DNA of 64,000 bases from UBA961 sp014191195 (GCA_964204605.1 OZ123195.1:558001-622000); one strand, 5' to 3'. Positions 1 through 8,849 are shown, counted from the first letter of the stretch. The notes: generated by a model not told the origin, from the letters alone. Numbers and translations are program-made.

Positions 1-2566
1 GAGAACTATTAGGGAATTCCTTTCTCGTATCTAAAACCTTTTGGGCCGCCTTTTCAATAGCTTCCTTTTGTTTATCAGAAGGGTTCTCAAGCCAAGGGAA
101 ATTGTTGTAGACAATGGTATTTGAATATCTAAAACTACTTCCTAATCGTCCGCAAGTGTATTTAACCCAAGCAATATGCATTACTGAACTAAGTATGCCG
201 AAATGAAATAATGTAGCATTAGGCAAAGCCGTGCAGCTATCATTTACAATGAAGTCTTTTGAGTAAAAACCTAATGGCAAATATTTTCTATTTTCTGATG
301 ACGTTCGTGGAATTAATAAGAAATTATCTTTCGGTTGTCTTGGCTCGGCAAATAGTGTAGGTGTTTTTGATGTTTCTCTTGTTTGAGATTTTGTGCTTGC
401 CGCTCGGTATTTAGCTACACTTTCAATTCTATCTTTTATTAAGGGTAAACTTTTTATTTCGTTGGGTTCTATCTCTGCTAAATACAAAATCCATCTATTT
501 CTACCATTTATAAATTCATCTCCTGATAAAATTGGCTTGAATAACTTTTCAGAAAAGGGTTCTTTTTTTATAAAGTCCGCTTTTTCTAAGTCGGTGAAAA
601 GATAAAATCCACCGTCAACAATTTTATTCCCATATAACATTTCTGGAACTTTACACATCGGTTTAGTCCTTGACAACAAAGCAAAATCTTTTCCTTCTAC
701 TAAATAAGGATTGATATTTTTTACTTTTATTTCGTGAGCTTCGCCTTTAATATCTTCGTATTCAAATATGCTCTTGTTAGTGGTGTCGAAATTGGCAAAG
801 CCAACTATGACAACGTGAACACCTGCATTTCCTTTTGCTTCGTTGCTCCAACTAAATGTTCTGTGTGCAAAATGAATTTTGATTTTATAATTGGAGAAAA
901 GTAAATTCCATAATATCCCAACTTGTTCGCCTTGCACAATTGAATTAGTAGAAACATAAGCCACCCTAATTTTTGTGTTTTGTATAAATTGTGATGCTTT
1001 TAAATACCAAACAGTAACATAATCTAAAACTCCAACTCCTTTTACATTTGCAAATATTTCTTCCATATCTGCCTTTTGACTTTCATTCTGTAAATGTTTA
1101 CCAATGAAAGGAGGATTTCCGATTATATAAGACAAATCATTTTTAGAAACTACATTTTCCCAATCAGTTTGCAAAGCGTTTCCGTGAACGATTTTTGCAG
1201 ATTTTTTCAATGGCAAACGGACAAAATATTGTCCAAACTCATTACTCACCAACATATTCATTTGGTGGTCTATTAACCACATTGCAACTTCGGCAATTCG
1301 TGCAGGAAATTCTTCATATTCAATGCCGTTGAATTGGTCAACATCGATCCAAAGGATTTGGCTAATATCTAAAGATGATAGTCCCGATTTGTTAAGTGCT
1401 TTCACCACTTCAAATTCTATAAGTCGTAATTCACGGTAAGTTATTATCAAAAAGTTTCCGCAACCACAAGCAGGGTCAAGGAATTTGAGCGTACTTAATT
1501 TTTTATGAAATTCGGGAAGTTTGTTTTTGTTGTCTTTGATGCTTTCAAATTCGTTCCAAAGTTCGTCTAAGAAAAGCGGTTTGATAAGTTTTAAAATATT
1601 GGTTTCGCTTGTGTAATGTGCTCCCAAGTTTCTACGTTCTTTTGGGTTCATTACACTTTGAAACATGGAACCAAAAATGGCAGGAGATATTTTACTCCAA
1701 TCAATGTAACAGCAGTCAAGTAAGGCTTGACGCATTTTTTTGTCGAAACTTGCCGTAGGTAAGTTCTCTTCAAAAAGTTTTCCGTTTACATAAGGAAAGT
1801 CGGCAAGTTGCTCGTCAAGATTCTTAAAACGATTTTCTTTTGCAGTGTTTAAAACTTGAAACAATTCTTGCAGTTTTGATGCAAGGTCGCTTCCATCTTC
1901 GGCTGTCCGTTGTTCTAAAAACTCTTGAAATTGTTGTTTCTCAAAGATGGTCGTGTCTTCGGCAAACAATAAAAATAAAATACGAACCAAATAAACTTCT
2001 AAGGGATGCCCGGTATATCCAATTTCTTCAAGTCTGTTGTGAAGCTTGCCCATTAACTCTGCTGCTTTAATGTTTGCAGGGTCTTGTTCTTTGTAAACCT
2101 TTTTTTGATAACCTAAAATGTATCCGAAATGTTGAACATTATTTACAAGGTCATTGAGTTTAAAATCTATGACTTTTGCATTTTCAATTCCTATATCGGA
2201 ATTGTCTTCAAGGTCGTAAAGTCTAAAATTTTCAAAGTCTGAAACGAGAATGTATTTTGGTAATTCGTGTTGTTTTAAACCGTGTGTGTAGTCTTTGGCT
2301 TGTTGGTAAGCTTTGTCAAGGTTTTTGCCTCGACTTTTCATTTCAATTAAAATAGTCCCTTTCCAAAGCAAGTCAATGTAACCGTCTTTGTCGTCCAGTT
2401 TTTTCACTCTGTGTTCAAAGGTCGAAACCCGTTTACTACTAATACCAAACACATTAAAAAACTCAACTAAAAATGGTTTGGCGTCTGCTTCCTCGTTTGA
2501 AGTGTCAGCCCATTCTTTTGAGAAATTTAATGCTCTATCTTTTATTTCATTCCAGCTTAATGCCAT
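1..2566 (-). CDS. MmeI-like type IIL restriction-modification enzyme (3' end outside window)
   Basis: Read on the minus strand from ATG at 2564-2566, the frame stays open to the window edge (855 codons), so the C-terminus is missing. MmeI, the family archetype, is about 919 residues. Residues 65-77 carry D-X9-E-X-K (within IDLLWKGTILIEMKSRG), the PD-(D/E)XK nuclease signature of MmeI-like enzymes. A spacer region with RRNLGAHYTSETNILKLI leads into an N6-adenine methyltransferase domain: FLDPACGCGNFLI (AdoMet motif I, near residue 360) and GNPPF (catalytic motif IV, near residue 480, about 1105-1130). The rest would be target recognition. One polypeptide is expected to cut and methylate DNA. 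It lies beside a GmrSD-type gene on the same strand, in the recombinase-tRNA element, so it is probably transferred defence cargo. The family is clear; the recognition sequence is not predictable, and an intact 3' end cannot be verified. Confidence 0.9.
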   Translation of the reverse strand, partial: MALSWNEIKDRALNFSKEWADTSNEEADAKPFLVEFFNVFGISSKRVSTFEHRVKKLDDKDGYIDLLWKGTILIEMKSRGKNLDKAYQQAKDYTHGLKQHELPKYILVSDFENFRLYDLEDNSDIGIENAKVIDFKLNDLVNNVQHFGYILGYQKKVYKEQDPANIKAAELMGKLHNRLEEIGYTGHPLEVYLVRILFLLFAEDTTIFEKQQFQEFLEQRTAEDGSDLASKLQELFQVLNTAKENRFKNLDEQLADFPYVNGKLFEENLPTASFDKKMRQALLDCCYIDWSKISPAIFGSMFQSVMNPKERRNLGAHYTSETNILKLIKPLFLDELWNEFESIKDNKNKLPEFHKKLSTLKFLDPACGCGNFLIITYRELRLIEFEVVKALNKSGLSSLDISQILWIDVDQFNGIEYEEFPARIAEVAMWLIDHQMNMLVSNEFGQYFVRLPLKKSAKIVHGNALQTDWENVVSKNDLSYIIGNPPFIGKHLQNESQKADMEEIFANVKGVGVLDYVTVWYLKASQFIQNTKIRVAYVSTNSIVQGEQVGILWNLLFSNYKIKIHFAHRTFSWSNEAKGNAGVHVVIVGFANFDTTNKSIFEYEDIKGEAHEIKVKNINPYLVEGKDFALLSRTKPMCKVPEMLYGNKIVDGGFYLFTDLEKADFIKKEPFSEKLFKPILSGDEFINGRNRWILYLAEIEPNEIKSLPLIKDRIESVAKYRAASTKSQTRETSKTPTLFAEPRQPKDNFLLIPRTSSENRKYLPLGFYSKDFIVNDSCTALPNATLFHFGILSSVMHIAWVKYTCGRLGSSFRYSNTIVYNNFPWLENPSDKQKEAIEKAAQKVLDTRKEFPNSS

Positions 2567-2703
2567 TCTTTTTTTCTATGTTATGTATTTTTGTCTATGC
2601 TTGTTTTCTCGTCAGCATTGCTTACCACTATAAAGGTTTATTGCGTGTCGAGGGTGGCGATTTTCGCCAAAAATATTCAGCGTAGTAATAAAAGGCACAA
2701 TTT

Positions 2704-2726
2704 GCCAAACCCGTGTTGGGTATGGC
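2704..2726. repeat. Imperfect hairpin between the two restriction genes
   Basis: GCCAAACCC at 2704-2712 and GGGTATGGC at 2718-2726 pair over 8 of 9 positions around a 5-base loop (GTGTT). It is visibly richer in G+C than its surroundings. It sits in the 206-base gap between the GmrSD-type gene and the MmeI-like gene. There is no T-run, so it is not a convincing terminator. It could be an intergenic mobile repeat or a recombination hairpin; the role is unknown. Confidence 0.5.
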
Positions 2727-2772
2727 TGCCGTTCTGTCTATAATCTTTTTCTGTCGTTGTGTGTTGTCAAGT

Positions 2773-4806
2773 TTATTCTATTTCGTTTTCTTCAAATTCA
2801 AAAATTATACTTTCATTCATCCATTGTTCAAGGGTCTTTCCTTCATATTTCCAAAAATTCACTCCCCAATATGCACCTGAACGATTTCTGCGATTTTTTC
2901 TTGTTTCAATTTCACGAGTTAGTGGCGATAATCTCCACACCTTATCTTCAAATTTCACTTCTTTGTTACCAATAACTTCCGCAACAATATTTACATCATC
3001 AAAATATACAATTGTCTTACCTATTAAGTCTATACTTTCAAAAGACAATCTAAATGCGTTACTTTTCTTTTCGATAGAATAGTTGGAGCTTGTTTTTAAC
3101 TCCGCACTAATCGCCAAAATCTTGTCAATAAGCATGCCTACTAAATATTCGGCTCTAGTTTTAATTTGTTCTACGCCCCAATATTGCTGGTCAGTGATTT
3201 TATTTTTGGCAATTTGCATTCCTGCATAATTTTTATAAATATCTTTTTTGTCTCTGAAAGAATGGTTGCTCAATTCCTGATTATGACGAATCAAAGTTAA
3301 GTTCCCTATATTATTCAAATAATTGTCGTGAATTTCCTGATAATTATCGCCAAGTTCCCTTTTCCAAGTTTCATTTAAGGTTTGCGGCATTATATGTTCA
3401 ATTTGCAAAAGTTTGTCGTTGAAAGCAGGACGATTTTTTGTTAATCTCTCTTCAATCAAACTCTGTAAAAACTTACTGCTTCTCAAATTGTAAAAATTTG
3501 ATTCTGGACTTGATAAATTGGTTGTAATATCGTTGTCGTTCGGCAACCTCAAAGCGTATTGTTGATTTGACAAAATTTGTAACATTTTTGCCTTTTTATC
3601 TTCCGCTTCAATCAAATCATCAAAGTATTTCACAAGTAGCGGGGCATTCTTGTTTTCTCCTTGTGTAATTCTCAAAATTCTTCTACGAGCGATGTAAATG
3701 AAAATCGCATCTAAAATTGCTAAAGTATCTTTATCATTTAATTTTTGTTCGATTCTTAGATGTAAAACACCTAAAATAAATGAGTTAAATCCTGATGATT
3801 CAATGACTTTCAAATCTGCAATTTTCAAGTCAATTTTATCATTTCTGGTTGATTTATAACCAGCCATAATTGCATATTCATTAGAATACTCTGCCAACTT
3901 TTTAATTAGTTGTTCGTGATTATCATTGCCAAACAAATCCTTAAAATCACGATAAAGTTCTTTATGGTTTGTGTCGGTCGCTTTTTTATAACTCGTAGTA
4001 TCAACCAACTGCATATAATCACGAATAAAAGCCGAAACAGAAAAGGTTTTGTTGTCGCCTGATAAGTTTTGTTCAATTTTCAACCAAAAATTGTGATATA
4101 AACTATTTTGTTGATCAGAAGATTTTCCGAGCAATAAATAGTTTCTCACCAAATCCGCAAGCGACAAAGGTTTTCCAAGTGAGTTCATACTCTCAAAAAT
4201 TTCTTGAGGTTTTTCCCAATGATTTCTTTCTGGCTCTAACTGAATTGTTACGATATTAAAATTCACTAAACCTTTTTCAATTAAGTCCTTGACTTTATCC
4301 TGTTCTAATTTTTCTAATTTTGATTTGAAAAATTTGTAGTTTTTAAAAACAGTTGACTTTTTATCTACATCATCCAAATATTCCCCCAAAATGATATTCT
4401 TATATGCTTTCCAGTCAGATTCAACTTGTTTTAATTTGATTTTAAACTCCACATCCCCACTGACATTGTTGTTTTTAAGATATTTTGAATCAATAGTTTT
4501 TCTTAATGAATCATCAGTAATACAATCACGAGCGGCAATTAAAAACAACATTGTTGTTGTAAGTCTTTGCTGACCATCAATCAAAATATATCTATCGGGT
4601 TGTCCTAAAATTGTGCTTTCCGCATAATATATAACTGTCCCGAAGAAGTGTTGAGTATTCTTGCTGTTCGCCACTTTCTCAATGTCTTTAAACAAGATCT
4701 CGCACATTTCTTCGCCCCATTCATAATTTCTCTGGTAAGGTGGAATAAAGAAAGTTACATCATTGTTTGATAATAATTTTACGATTTGATTGTCTAAACT
4801 TCTCAT
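2773..4806 (-). CDS. GmrSD-family restriction protein (DUF262 + DUF1524 in one chain)
   Basis: The 677-residue protein begins with a DUF262 (GmrS-like, ParB/Srx-type) domain: IPPYQRNYEW at 21-30, the nucleotide-binding motif DGQQR at 77-81, and FESMNSLGKPLSLADLVRN near 204-222. A helical middle is followed by a DUF1524 HNH-like nuclease domain with IEHIMPQ at 469-475 and NNIGNLTLI at 498-506. GmrSD proteins are NTP-dependent type IV restriction enzymes that attack modified phage DNA, and that role is inferred here from family. The last 80 or so residues (WRLSPLTREIE at about 624-634, then GAYWGVNFWKYEGKTL) form an extra small domain resembling modified-base or DNA-binding tails, a tentative reading. 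The start ATG (4804-4806) has GAGGA upstream. It is co-oriented with the MmeI-like gene 206 bases downstream. All key motifs are intact. Confidence 0.88.
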   Translation of the reverse strand: MRSLDNQIVKLLSNNDVTFFIPPYQRNYEWGEEMCEILFKDIEKVANSKNTQHFFGTVIYYAESTILGQPDRYILIDGQQRLTTTMLFLIAARDCITDDSLRKTIDSKYLKNNNVSGDVEFKIKLKQVESDWKAYKNIILGEYLDDVDKKSTVFKNYKFFKSKLEKLEQDKVKDLIEKGLVNFNIVTIQLEPERNHWEKPQEIFESMNSLGKPLSLADLVRNYLLLGKSSDQQNSLYHNFWLKIEQNLSGDNKTFSVSAFIRDYMQLVDTTSYKKATDTNHKELYRDFKDLFGNDNHEQLIKKLAEYSNEYAIMAGYKSTRNDKIDLKIADLKVIESSGFNSFILGVLHLRIEQKLNDKDTLAILDAIFIYIARRRILRITQGENKNAPLLVKYFDDLIEAEDKKAKMLQILSNQQYALRLPNDNDITTNLSSPESNFYNLRSSKFLQSLIEERLTKNRPAFNDKLLQIEHIMPQTLNETWKRELGDNYQEIHDNYLNNIGNLTLIRHNQELSNHSFRDKKDIYKNYAGMQIAKNKITDQQYWGVEQIKTRAEYLVGMLIDKILAISAELKTSSNYSIEKKSNAFRLSFESIDLIGKTIVYFDDVNIVAEVIGNKEVKFEDKVWRLSPLTREIETRKNRRNRSGAYWGVNFWKYEGKTLEQWMNESIIFEFEENEIE

Positions 4807-5604
4807 ATTGTCCTCTTTTCCAATGTTATTGTTGAAATTGTTTTATCCGCTGTGGTTGTCAGTAGGGTTGTTCCTAACTACCATACACTCGATACTTTCT
4901 TACACCAATTGTATATACGTGAGATGTATATGCGAAGTAAGACCACTTTTTGTCAATATATGTTTTTTAAAATCATCAAATTGACTTTTTATGTGTTAAA
5001 TATTCTTCGTGCTGATATGGGTTTATATCTCTGTTGTTTTGCTATTATTATGACCCAATAATTCTTGAATATATCGCAAGTCTGTACCACTTTCCAGTAA
5101 ATGTATTACATAACTATGACGAAGCCTTTACAAGCTAATAGGTTTTTTTATTTATGCTTTTGGAATGCTTGATATATGCCAATTGTAAACTTCATTCCCT
5201 GTATCGTGCCTCAAAACTATTGCCCTTAAATTAACCACATTATTTTCTATGAATACTTAATAATAGTATCAATATAATTCACCACGATAATATCATCGAA
5301 AATAAAACGATCTTCATTACCTTTGATAAATCATTGAAAATTATAAGTAGATCGGTATTATATTCACTACAAGTGATATTCAATAATTAACTTCTACTGA
5401 ATAAACATTGTACGATTACACGAAAATAGTAAAATTAATAATAAGAGATTATAATCAAATTGACTGCCTTTCAAATAAGTGTATTCTTAATATTTTACAC
5501 AATTATTGTATCCATCTTGTTCGAAAGAATATTGTCAAATACCCTAAGTAATCGAAATAAAATCACATATATTTATAGCATTAACCCCTTCAAGAATCAA
5601 GTAC
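4807..5604. other. AT-rich intergenic stretch inside the integrated element
   Basis: This 798-base gap separates the GmrSD-type gene from the recombinase. Its right half (5131-5604) is very AT-rich and I see no credible gene in it. Its left part holds the remnant of a second tyrosine recombinase (separate entry). It also holds a short inverted repeat, GTATAT / ATATAC, near 4914-4932 upstream of the GmrSD-type gene. Short open frames here have no recognisable protein features and look fortuitous. Confidence 0.6.
5023..5127 (-). pseudogene. C-terminal remnant of a second tyrosine recombinase
   Basis: On the minus strand a 34-codon stretch reads RLRHSYVIHLLESGTDLRYI and then QELLGHNNSKTTEI before a TAA at 5023-5025. 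This matches the end of XerC/D-like integrases: HxxR box, LGH box and the region leading to the catalytic Tyr. The catalytic Tyr is absent because the stop falls just where ..TTEIYTH.. would be expected, and an in-frame stop at 5128-5130 cuts it off from any upstream catalytic domain. It is a decayed fragment, distinct from the intact recombinase at 5605-6738, and suggests more than one integration event here. Confidence 0.75.
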
Positions 5605-6738
5605 TTATATAAAAGTCAACAATTCGACTGCATTGCGTTTTGTGTCATCCATTAGCTTTATATATTGACGAGTTGTCTTTTGGCTTCTATGGCCCATTAA
5701 TTTGCCCACAGTAAGTTCTGAGGCACCCTTATGAAATAATAATGTACCATGTGTATGCCTGAAACAGTGAAAAGTAATATGTTTTCTAATTTCTGCCTGT
5801 TTCATCCATTCCTTAATGACATCATTATGCTTCTTTTTAGTTATCAAAGTGGGGAATATCAATATGTCATCAGCTTGTATCTGACCAATTAATTCTTGTG
5901 CTTCTTTAGAAATAGGTAATAATTCCAAGTTACTTGTTTTCTTTTGCCTATAGTCTATACTTATTCCTGTCTCTGTTTGAACGAAATCCTTCCAAGATAA
6001 TAAACATATATCAGAATGTCTTAATCCAGTATAAATTGAAAACAAAGAGGCTCTCTTTATTTCTTCATCAATACATTGAGTATGGATGAGTCTTTTAATT
6101 TCATCTGTAGTTAGTACATTTTTTTTGGATTCTAATTCTTTTATATCACTTACAATTTTGCAAAAATCTTTAGATAGATATTCATATTTATAAGCTGTAT
6201 TTAATGTAACTCTAAAAGGTTTGAAATAGTTACGAGATGTATTTTGGTGTAGTTTTCTGTTTTTCTTAGTTGCAGCTGGTGTTTGGAGAAATTTTTTGAA
6301 AGAGGCTACAAATTCAACTGTAATATCAGAAAAGAGAATGTCACCAGGATGAAAACGCTCTAAACAATGTAATGTCGTTTTCCATTGTCTTTTTGTTTCT
6401 CCTGTTCTATATTCTAGCAGAGACATAAAAAATGAATAAAAGCTTTGTTTCTCCTTTTGCTTTCTTTCAAATGCATTTTTATCGGCTTGTGAGAAGAATT
6501 CATAATTGCTACTGAAACTGCTGTATTTTCCAAGTAGAATATCTGATTGAATTTTAACTTCTTTATTATGTTCTTTTTCTTGAGGGGATTTAGGTTGAGT
6601 ATATAAAAAAAGATCAGTAAAAATACGTCGAGTAGATTTTGTTTTCCCTGGTAAAACAATTGGAGGATAAAAGTCGAAATATAATCGAACTCTATCAGTA
6701 GCTAAAGGTTTTGTTCGTAGAGAGACTTTTGTTTTCAT
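5605..6738 (-). CDS. Tyrosine-type site-specific recombinase / integrase
   Basis: About 377 residues if started at the ATG at 6736-6738 (MKTKVSLRTKPLATD); the frame is open further to 6792, but the upstream codons look like untranslated leader. The N-terminal third has the arm-binding and SAM-like core-binding character of Bacteroidota transposon/phage integrases. The catalytic domain is intact: TGLRHSD (first Arg), a Lys in the following beta-hairpin (KKTSN), HCFRHTHG (HxxR), LMGHRSQKTTRQY (second His and the Tyr nucleophile). Its start faces the 3' end of tRNA-Val about 220 bases away, the usual layout of an integrative element that uses a tRNA as attB. It probably catalyses integration and excision of the element carrying the restriction genes to its left. 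Confidence 0.92.
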   Translation of the reverse strand: MKTKVSLRTKPLATDRVRLYFDFYPPIVLPGKTKSTRRIFTDLFLYTQPKSPQEKEHNKEVKIQSDILLGKYSSFSSNYEFFSQADKNAFERKQKEKQSFYSFFMSLLEYRTGETKRQWKTTLHCLERFHPGDILFSDITVEFVASFKKFLQTPAATKKNRKLHQNTSRNYFKPFRVTLNTAYKYEYLSKDFCKIVSDIKELESKKNVLTTDEIKRLIHTQCIDEEIKRASLFSIYTGLRHSDICLLSWKDFVQTETGISIDYRQKKTSNLELLPISKEAQELIGQIQADDILIFPTLITKKKHNDVIKEWMKQAEIRKHITFHCFRHTHGTLLFHKGASELTVGKLMGHRSQKTTRQYIKLMDDTKRNAVELLTFI

Positions 6739-6920
6739 AAATCGATAATATTTTGACAAAAACGAGGTACAAATTGTTGGTATTAGGTACAAATCTTGGA
6801 ATTATAACGAATGACAAAGAATGATAACCTATGACGACAGCTTTTGTAAGTTATTGTAAATATTAAGTTTATGAAAGTTTCTAAAAGTTTTTAAAAAATT
6901 GTAAAAGTATCTATATAACA

Positions 6921-6949
6921 AAAAAAGCTCCCTAATAGGAGCTTTTTTT
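6921..6949 (-). terminator. Hairpin terminator downstream of tRNA-Val
   Basis: GCTCC at 6927-6931 pairs with GGAGC at 6938-6942 around a 6-base loop, flanked by A-run and T-run so the stem can extend. On the minus strand it lies 8-36 bases past the tRNA 3' end and is followed by a U-tract, so it fits a rho-independent terminator for the tRNA transcript. Being symmetric it could also act on the other strand. Confidence 0.75.
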
Positions 6950-6956
6950 GTTTATG

Positions 6957-7031
<75 letters not shown>

Positions 7032-7082
7032 CTATTTGAGACTGCAAATATAAGGATTTTATTATTTCAAGCAAATGAATAT

Positions 7083-7325
7083 TTATCGAACCGATTCAAC
7101 TCTCTTTATTTCTGGAATACCTGCAAGTATAAACCGTTCAATACCGCCTCTTAATGTCATTAATTGCATTGGACAAGTTTTGCAGGCACCCAAAAGACGT
7201 ATCTCGGCTACATTAGTATCAACTTCATAATTTACAAATTCTACATCACCTCCATCTTCTAATAAGAATGGACGTATTTCCTGCAAAATAATATTAATTC
7301 TTTCTGGTATTGATTGGTCTGGCAT
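7083..7325 (-). CDS. nfu: NifU-like (Nfu) iron-sulfur scaffold protein
   Basis: This 80-residue protein is a stand-alone NifU C-terminal domain: RPFLLEDGGDVEFV near 18-31 and the cluster-binding CKTCPM with Cys48 and Cys51. Such proteins carry a 4Fe-4S cluster between two subunits and pass it to apo-enzymes. It is the last gene of a minus-strand run panD / GlmU-like / mce / mrp / nfu, with a 5-base gap to mrp, so joint work with the Mrp ATPase in cluster delivery is likely. The adjacency is seen; the cooperation is inferred. Confidence 0.92.
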   Translation of the reverse strand: MPDQSIPERINIILQEIRPFLLEDGGDVEFVNYEVDTNVAEIRLLGACKTCPMQLMTLRGGIERFILAGIPEIKRVESVR

Positions 7326-7330
7326 CGATT

Positions 7331-8428
7331 TTATAAAGTTATTTGTATAAGTGGCTTTTGTAAAGCACTATGATTTTTTATTCTTAATGCAGAAACGATA
7401 CTTGATGTAATAGACCTTAGTATATCTCCTTGAATAAAGTCATCAGGATTTAATACAACAGGATATCCATCATCACCACCAGATCTAGTGCCAAGAGTTA
7501 AAGGAACTTGTCCTAAAAATGGAACGTCTGATTCTTTAGATACTTTTTCGCCACCACCTTCACCAAAAATATGATATTTCTTTTCTGGCATATCTTCTGG
7601 AACAAAATAGCTCATATTCTCTATCACACCAAGAATATCCACTTGTACCTTTTTAAACATTGAAATGCTACGTCTTACATCTGCTAAAGAGATTTCTTGA
7701 GGTGTAGTAACAATAACAGCTCCGCTTAAAGGAACTCTTTGTGTTAATGTTAATTGAATATCACCTGTTCCAGGAGGTAAATCAAAAATTAAAAAATCTA
7801 GATCTCCCCACATGATTTGGTCCATTAATGTCGTAAAATATCCTGCTAACATCGGACCTCTCATAATCGCAGCTTGATTCTGCTCCATAACAAAGCCAAT
7901 TGAAGCAATTTTTACTCCATATTGCACAACGGGATAGCCCAATAATTTACCGTCTTCAGTTTTTTCAGCTTCCATTTGATGTCCGGTAACACCAAACATA
8001 GTTGGTATACTTGGGCCATATATATCAGCATCAAGAAGTCCAACAGATGCGCCTCTTTGGGCTAAAGCCGCTGCAAGATTTGCTGCAATTGTTGATTTAC
8101 CAACTCCACCTTTACCGGAAGAAACAGCAATTAAATGTTTCACGGTTGGTAAAATATGCTGATTTGAAATCCGAGGTATCTCTTTGTCTTTCACAAATAT
8201 ATTAATCTCGATACCAGGAAAATATTCTGCTATCTTGTGCTTTATTGCTTGTTCTACGTCCTTAGCAATCCAATGAATTGGAGGAATAAGTTCTAAATAA
8301 ATAGTAATTGCAGCATCATTAATAATTACAGAATGAATAGCATTTACCTCTTGTAAAGATAGATGTAAATCCGGATCTTTAATATTAGATAATAATGCTA
8401 GGATGGTGTCTTGATTAAGTTCTTTCAT
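7331..8428 (-). CDS. mrp: Mrp/NBP35-family Fe-S cluster carrier ATPase
   Basis: I start at the ATG at 8426-8428 (MKELNQD), giving 365 residues; the frame is open to 8509 but that would overlap mce by 71 bases and adds nothing family-like. Residues 1-80 are a MIP18/DUF59-type domain. The deviant Walker A motif SSGKGGVGKST is at 103-113, followed by the usual Mrp segments (GLLDADIYGPSIP, DLPPGTGDIQL). The protein is expected to bind and transfer Fe-S clusters in an ATP-dependent way. The C-terminal CxxC used by ApbC/NBP35 proteins is missing: the stretch after ENMSYF reads VPEDMPEKKYHIFGEGGG. It lies 10 bases after mce and 5 bases before nfu, which has the CxxC. Confidence 0.93.
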   Translation of the reverse strand: MKELNQDTILALLSNIKDPDLHLSLQEVNAIHSVIINDAAITIYLELIPPIHWIAKDVEQAIKHKIAEYFPGIEINIFVKDKEIPRISNQHILPTVKHLIAVSSGKGGVGKSTIAANLAAALAQRGASVGLLDADIYGPSIPTMFGVTGHQMEAEKTEDGKLLGYPVVQYGVKIASIGFVMEQNQAAIMRGPMLAGYFTTLMDQIMWGDLDFLIFDLPPGTGDIQLTLTQRVPLSGAVIVTTPQEISLADVRRSISMFKKVQVDILGVIENMSYFVPEDMPEKKYHIFGEGGGEKVSKESDVPFLGQVPLTLGTRSGGDDGYPVVLNPDDFIQGDILRSITSSIVSALRIKNHSALQKPLIQITL

Positions 8429-8438
8429 ATATATATAC

Positions 8439-8849
8439 TTATAATTCTGAAGAATGTTGACAGAATTCCATAAGAACTCCGCCAGTTGATTTTGGATGTA
8501 AAAAAGCAATCAACATGTCATGAGCACCTTGAATCGGTGTTTTTTGAATTAATTGAATGCCATTTGATTCTGCTTTATCTAAATCATCTTGAATAGTATT
8601 TGAAGTAAATGCAATATGATGTATTCCTTCACCCTTTTTTTGAATAAACTGGGCTATAGGGGAATCTTCGGATATCGGAGCAGTTAATTCAATTAAAATA
8701 CCGTTTAAAGAAAAGGAAGCTATAGAAACTTTTTGAGATTCTACGATCTCTTCGTGAAAACTAGAAATATTAAACAGTGATTTGTATAAGTTCTTGCTTG
8801 TTTCTAAATCAGAAACTGCAATTCCGATGTGATTGATAGATGTTAACAT
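8439..8849 (-). CDS. mce: Methylmalonyl-CoA epimerase
   Basis: This 136-residue vicinal-oxygen-chelate protein has two beta-alpha-beta-beta-beta modules. Metal ligands are visible at INHIGIAV (His7), EGIHHIAF in the second module and VLMEFCQ near the end. It interconverts (2R)- and (2S)-methylmalonyl-CoA in propionate/succinate metabolism. Length and motif order fit the family closely; a glyoxalase is less likely because of the EGIHHIAF and FLHPKSTGGVLMEF signatures. The mutase is not in the window. It sits in the panD-to-nfu run, 8 bases after the nucleotidyltransferase gene. Confidence 0.9.
   Translation of the reverse strand: MLTSINHIGIAVSDLETSKNLYKSLFNISSFHEEIVESQKVSIASFSLNGILIELTAPISEDSPIAQFIQKKGEGIHHIAFTSNTIQDDLDKAESNGIQLIQKTPIQGAHDMLIAFLHPKSTGGVLMEFCQHSSEL

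Noticed and set aside
2690..2772. Possible integron attC site around the hairpin
   Set aside because: Only one half-site-like GTTRRRY/RYYYAAC element is visible, no second core at a fitting distance and no integron integrase; kept only as a hairpin.
2773..3082. Overlapping plus-strand open frames opposite the GmrSD-type gene
   Set aside because: No family resemblance and wholly inside a gene with clear domains on the other strand; they are antisense shadows.
4852..5061. Plus-strand small ORF upstream of the GmrSD-type gene
   Set aside because: Its sequence is the antisense of promoter region and recombinase relic; no protein features.
8429..8509. Longer N-terminus for Mrp beginning at 8509
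   Set aside because: It would overlap mce by 71 bases and adds 27 residues with no family match; the ATG at 8428 begins the MIP18-like domain directly.
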